Source of the DNA: Ruminiclostridium sp.
GTDB taxonomy: Bacteria; Bacillota_A; Clostridia; Oscillospirales; Ruminococcaceae
NCBI GenBank assembly: GCA_017550775.1
Contig: JAFZOA010000606.1
Span: forward strand, 1 to 5,709
Reading direction: 5' to 3'
Length of the DNA: 5,709 nt
In this document: positions 4,383 through 5,709 of the stretch, in pieces
Position numbering within the stretch: the first letter of the stretch is position 1
Layout of the letters: each line of letters begins with the position of its first letter
The notes under the pieces: model-generated
Told to the model about the DNA's origin: nothing
Seen by the model: only the letters and a program-made list of their open reading frames with translations
Databases searched by the model: none
Made by a program: the position numbers and the translations under genes

Positions 4383-4974
4383 ATCTCTTGTCTATTACCT
4401 TATCTATAAGTCCGTATTTGAGCGCTTCCTCCGCGGTCATGAAGTTGTCACGGTCGGTATCCTTCTCGATGACCTCGACCGGCTGACCGGTCATTTCGGA
4501 ATACAGACGGTTCATCTTCTCCTTGATACGGACGATGTGCTTTGCGTGTATCTCGATATCGGAAGCCTGGGCTCTGCCTGTACCTCCGAGGGGCTGGTGG
4601 ATCATGATCTCGCTGTTCGGGAGAGCAAATCTCTTGCCCTTCGCGCCCGCCGCAAGCAGGAAAGAAGCCATCGAAGCCGCCATTCCCATACAGATAGTGG
4701 AAACATCGCACTTAATATAGTTCATGGTGTCGAATATCGCCATACCGTCGGTGATCGAGCCGCCGGGGCTGTTGATGTACAGGCTTATGTCCTTCTCGGG
4801 ATCCTGTCCTTCAAGAAACAGGAGCTGCGCCACAACAAGACCCGCCGTTACGGAATTTACTTCCTCGTTGAGCATGACTATGCGGTCATTGAGCAGTCTG
4901 GAATAGATGTCATAAGCGCGCTCGCCTCTTCCCGTCTGCTCTATGACGGTAGGCACAAGACTCATCTGATACAT
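4381..4974 (-). CDS. clpP: ClpP, ATP-dependent Clp protease proteolytic subunit
   Basis: The product is a serine peptidase of family S14 with all three catalytic residues. Counted from the upstream ATG at 4986, these are S105 in GMAASMAS, H130 in MIHQPLGG and D180 in DTDRDNF; subtract 4 for the start used here. NSPGGS (72-77) is the oxyanion/substrate-strand glycine loop. Known role: two heptameric rings enclose a chamber that degrades proteins unfolded by ClpX or ClpC. The start is uncertain. ATG 4986 abuts GAAAGGA with only one base between. ATG 4974 has GGTGA 5 bases upstream and is preferred (197 residues). ATG 4965 ([10 protein letters not shown]) gives the usual family N-terminus and 194 residues. 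The gene lies between tig and clpX, the standard order. An active protease is expected. Confidence 0.96.
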   Translation of the reverse strand: MYQMSLVPTVIEQTGRGERAYDIYSRLLNDRIVMLNEEVNSVTAGLVVAQLLFLEGQDPEKDISLYINSPGGSITDGMAIFDTMNYIKCDVSTICMGMAASMASFLLAAGAKGKRFALPNSEIMIHQPLGGTGRAQASDIEIHAKHIVRIKEKMNRLYSEMTGQPVEVIEKDTDRDNFMTAEEALKYGLIDKVIDKR

Positions 4975-5022
4975 TGGTGTCACCATTTCCTTTCAGTCAT
5001 GAGGTGCGGCTCACAGTGCCGA

Positions 5023-5709
5023 TCATTCCTCGACGGTAGTGATGTCCGCGTTTTCCTTTACAAAATTGAATGCCTTTTCTACCTGGATATCCTGTGTGAG
5101 GTTCGGTACCGCAATAAGCTCCTTGACTCTCGAAACTTCCTGGTTGTGCTGCTTTGCAAGCTCCTCGTACTGCTTTTCGAGCTCTTCCTCGGATACGTCG
5201 AAGTTCTCTGTCGCAGCGATCTTTTCAAGACCGAGTCTGAGTCTTACCTGTGTGGTCGCGGGAGTCTTGAATGTCTCCTTGAACTGATCCATGGTCACAC
5301 CGGTGTATCTGAGGTAATCCTGGAGCGTTACGCCCGCGTATCTGTTTCTGTATTCCCACTCACGGAGCATATCGTTCACGCGGTTATCTATCATAGCGTC
5401 CGGGATCTCGCCCTCTACGAGCTCAGCTATCTTCTCGGAAAGCTTGTTGTCGAGCTCGGAGTCTGCACGGTTGTCGGCACGCTCCTGGAGGTTCTTCTTA
5501 AGGTCTGCCTTGTATTCGTCGAGAGTATCGAACTCGCTTACGTCCTTTGCGAACTCATCGTCCAGATCTGCAAGCTCCTTGCCCTTGATCTCGTGGATCT
5601 TGCACTTGAAGACAGCGGGCTTGCTCTGGAGTTCCTTAACGTTGTAGTCCTCGGGGAATGTAACGTTTACGTCGAATTCCTCACCGATGCTGTGGCCTGC
5701 GACCTGATC
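5023..5709 (-). CDS. tig: Trigger factor, C-terminal 228 residues
   Basis: The open frame enters from the right edge without a start, so the ribosome-binding domain and part of the PPIase domain are missing. The visible part begins in the FKBP-type PPIase domain (AGHSIGEEFDVNVTFPEDYN, then FKCKIHEIKGKELADLDDEFAK). It continues into the helical C-terminal chaperone domain, rich in charged helices (DEYKADLKKNLQERADNRAD; EEELEKQYEELAKQHNQEV), and ends NADITTVEE. Known role: trigger factor docks at the ribosomal exit tunnel near L23 and shields nascent chains, with prolyl isomerase activity. The first in-frame ATG inside the window (5394) is an internal methionine, not the start. It is followed by clpP after a short gap with no terminator, so tig-clpP-clpX is probably one operon with its promoter outside the window. 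Confidence 0.96.
   Translation of the reverse strand, partial: DQVAGHSIGEEFDVNVTFPEDYNVKELQSKPAVFKCKIHEIKGKELADLDDEFAKDVSEFDTLDEYKADLKKNLQERADNRADSELDNKLSEKIAELVEGEIPDAMIDNRVNDMLREWEYRNRYAGVTLQDYLRYTGVTMDQFKETFKTPATTQVRLRLGLEKIAATENFDVSEEELEKQYEELAKQHNQEVSRVKELIAVPNLTQDIQVEKAFNFVKENADITTVEE

Noticed and set aside
1..5709. tRNA, rRNA, CRISPR arrays, insertion sequences or attachment sites
   Set aside because: By eye I saw no cloverleaf, no regularly spaced long repeats, no transposase or integrase motif and no long flanking direct repeats.

Overview
The window looks like a piece of core chromosome from a Gram-positive member of the Clostridia, most likely Oscillospiraceae/Ruminococcaceae. Four things point this way: the tig-clpP-clpX order, a long-form ribosome hibernation factor, textbook sigma-A promoters with AAGGAGG-type ribosome binding sites, and a MiaB start reading YGCQQN. 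I cannot name the species. Nothing marks a plasmid, phage, insertion sequence, CRISPR array or RNA gene.

Layout. Bases 1-134 hold the first 44 codons of miaB on the minus strand. A 311-base divergent spacer follows, with a miaB promoter and a well-formed hpf promoter. The plus strand then carries hpf (446-970), a terminator hairpin, and a VanZ-like membrane protein gene (1028-1504). From 1510 onward every gene is on the minus strand. Read in the direction of transcription, from the right edge, they are: the 3' part of tig (trigger factor), clpP, clpX, a 64-residue YjfB-like gene with its own promoter and terminator, and then an xre-immA regulator/metallopeptidase pair that ends 5 bases from the VanZ stop codon. 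The 337 bases upstream of xre hold the yjfB terminator, a consensus promoter with two 9-base direct repeats, a long hairpin, a second promoter, and an imperfect dyad near that promoter's predicted start.

How the genes work together. tig, clpP and clpX form a protein quality-control block: a ribosome-bound folding chaperone, a protease chamber, and the unfoldase that feeds it. hpf stores ribosomes as inactive dimers in slow growth, and miaB modifies tRNA. The xre-immA pair has the architecture of repressor/anti-repressor-protease switches such as ImmR-ImmA of ICEBs1 and DdrO-IrrE of Deinococcus. Here it stands without any visible integrase or phage gene.

No clearly new system is evident. The best candidate for a second look is the xre-immA pair with its elaborate leader. 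Next are the self-contained yjfB transcription unit and the inverted repeat overlapping the hpf -35 box.
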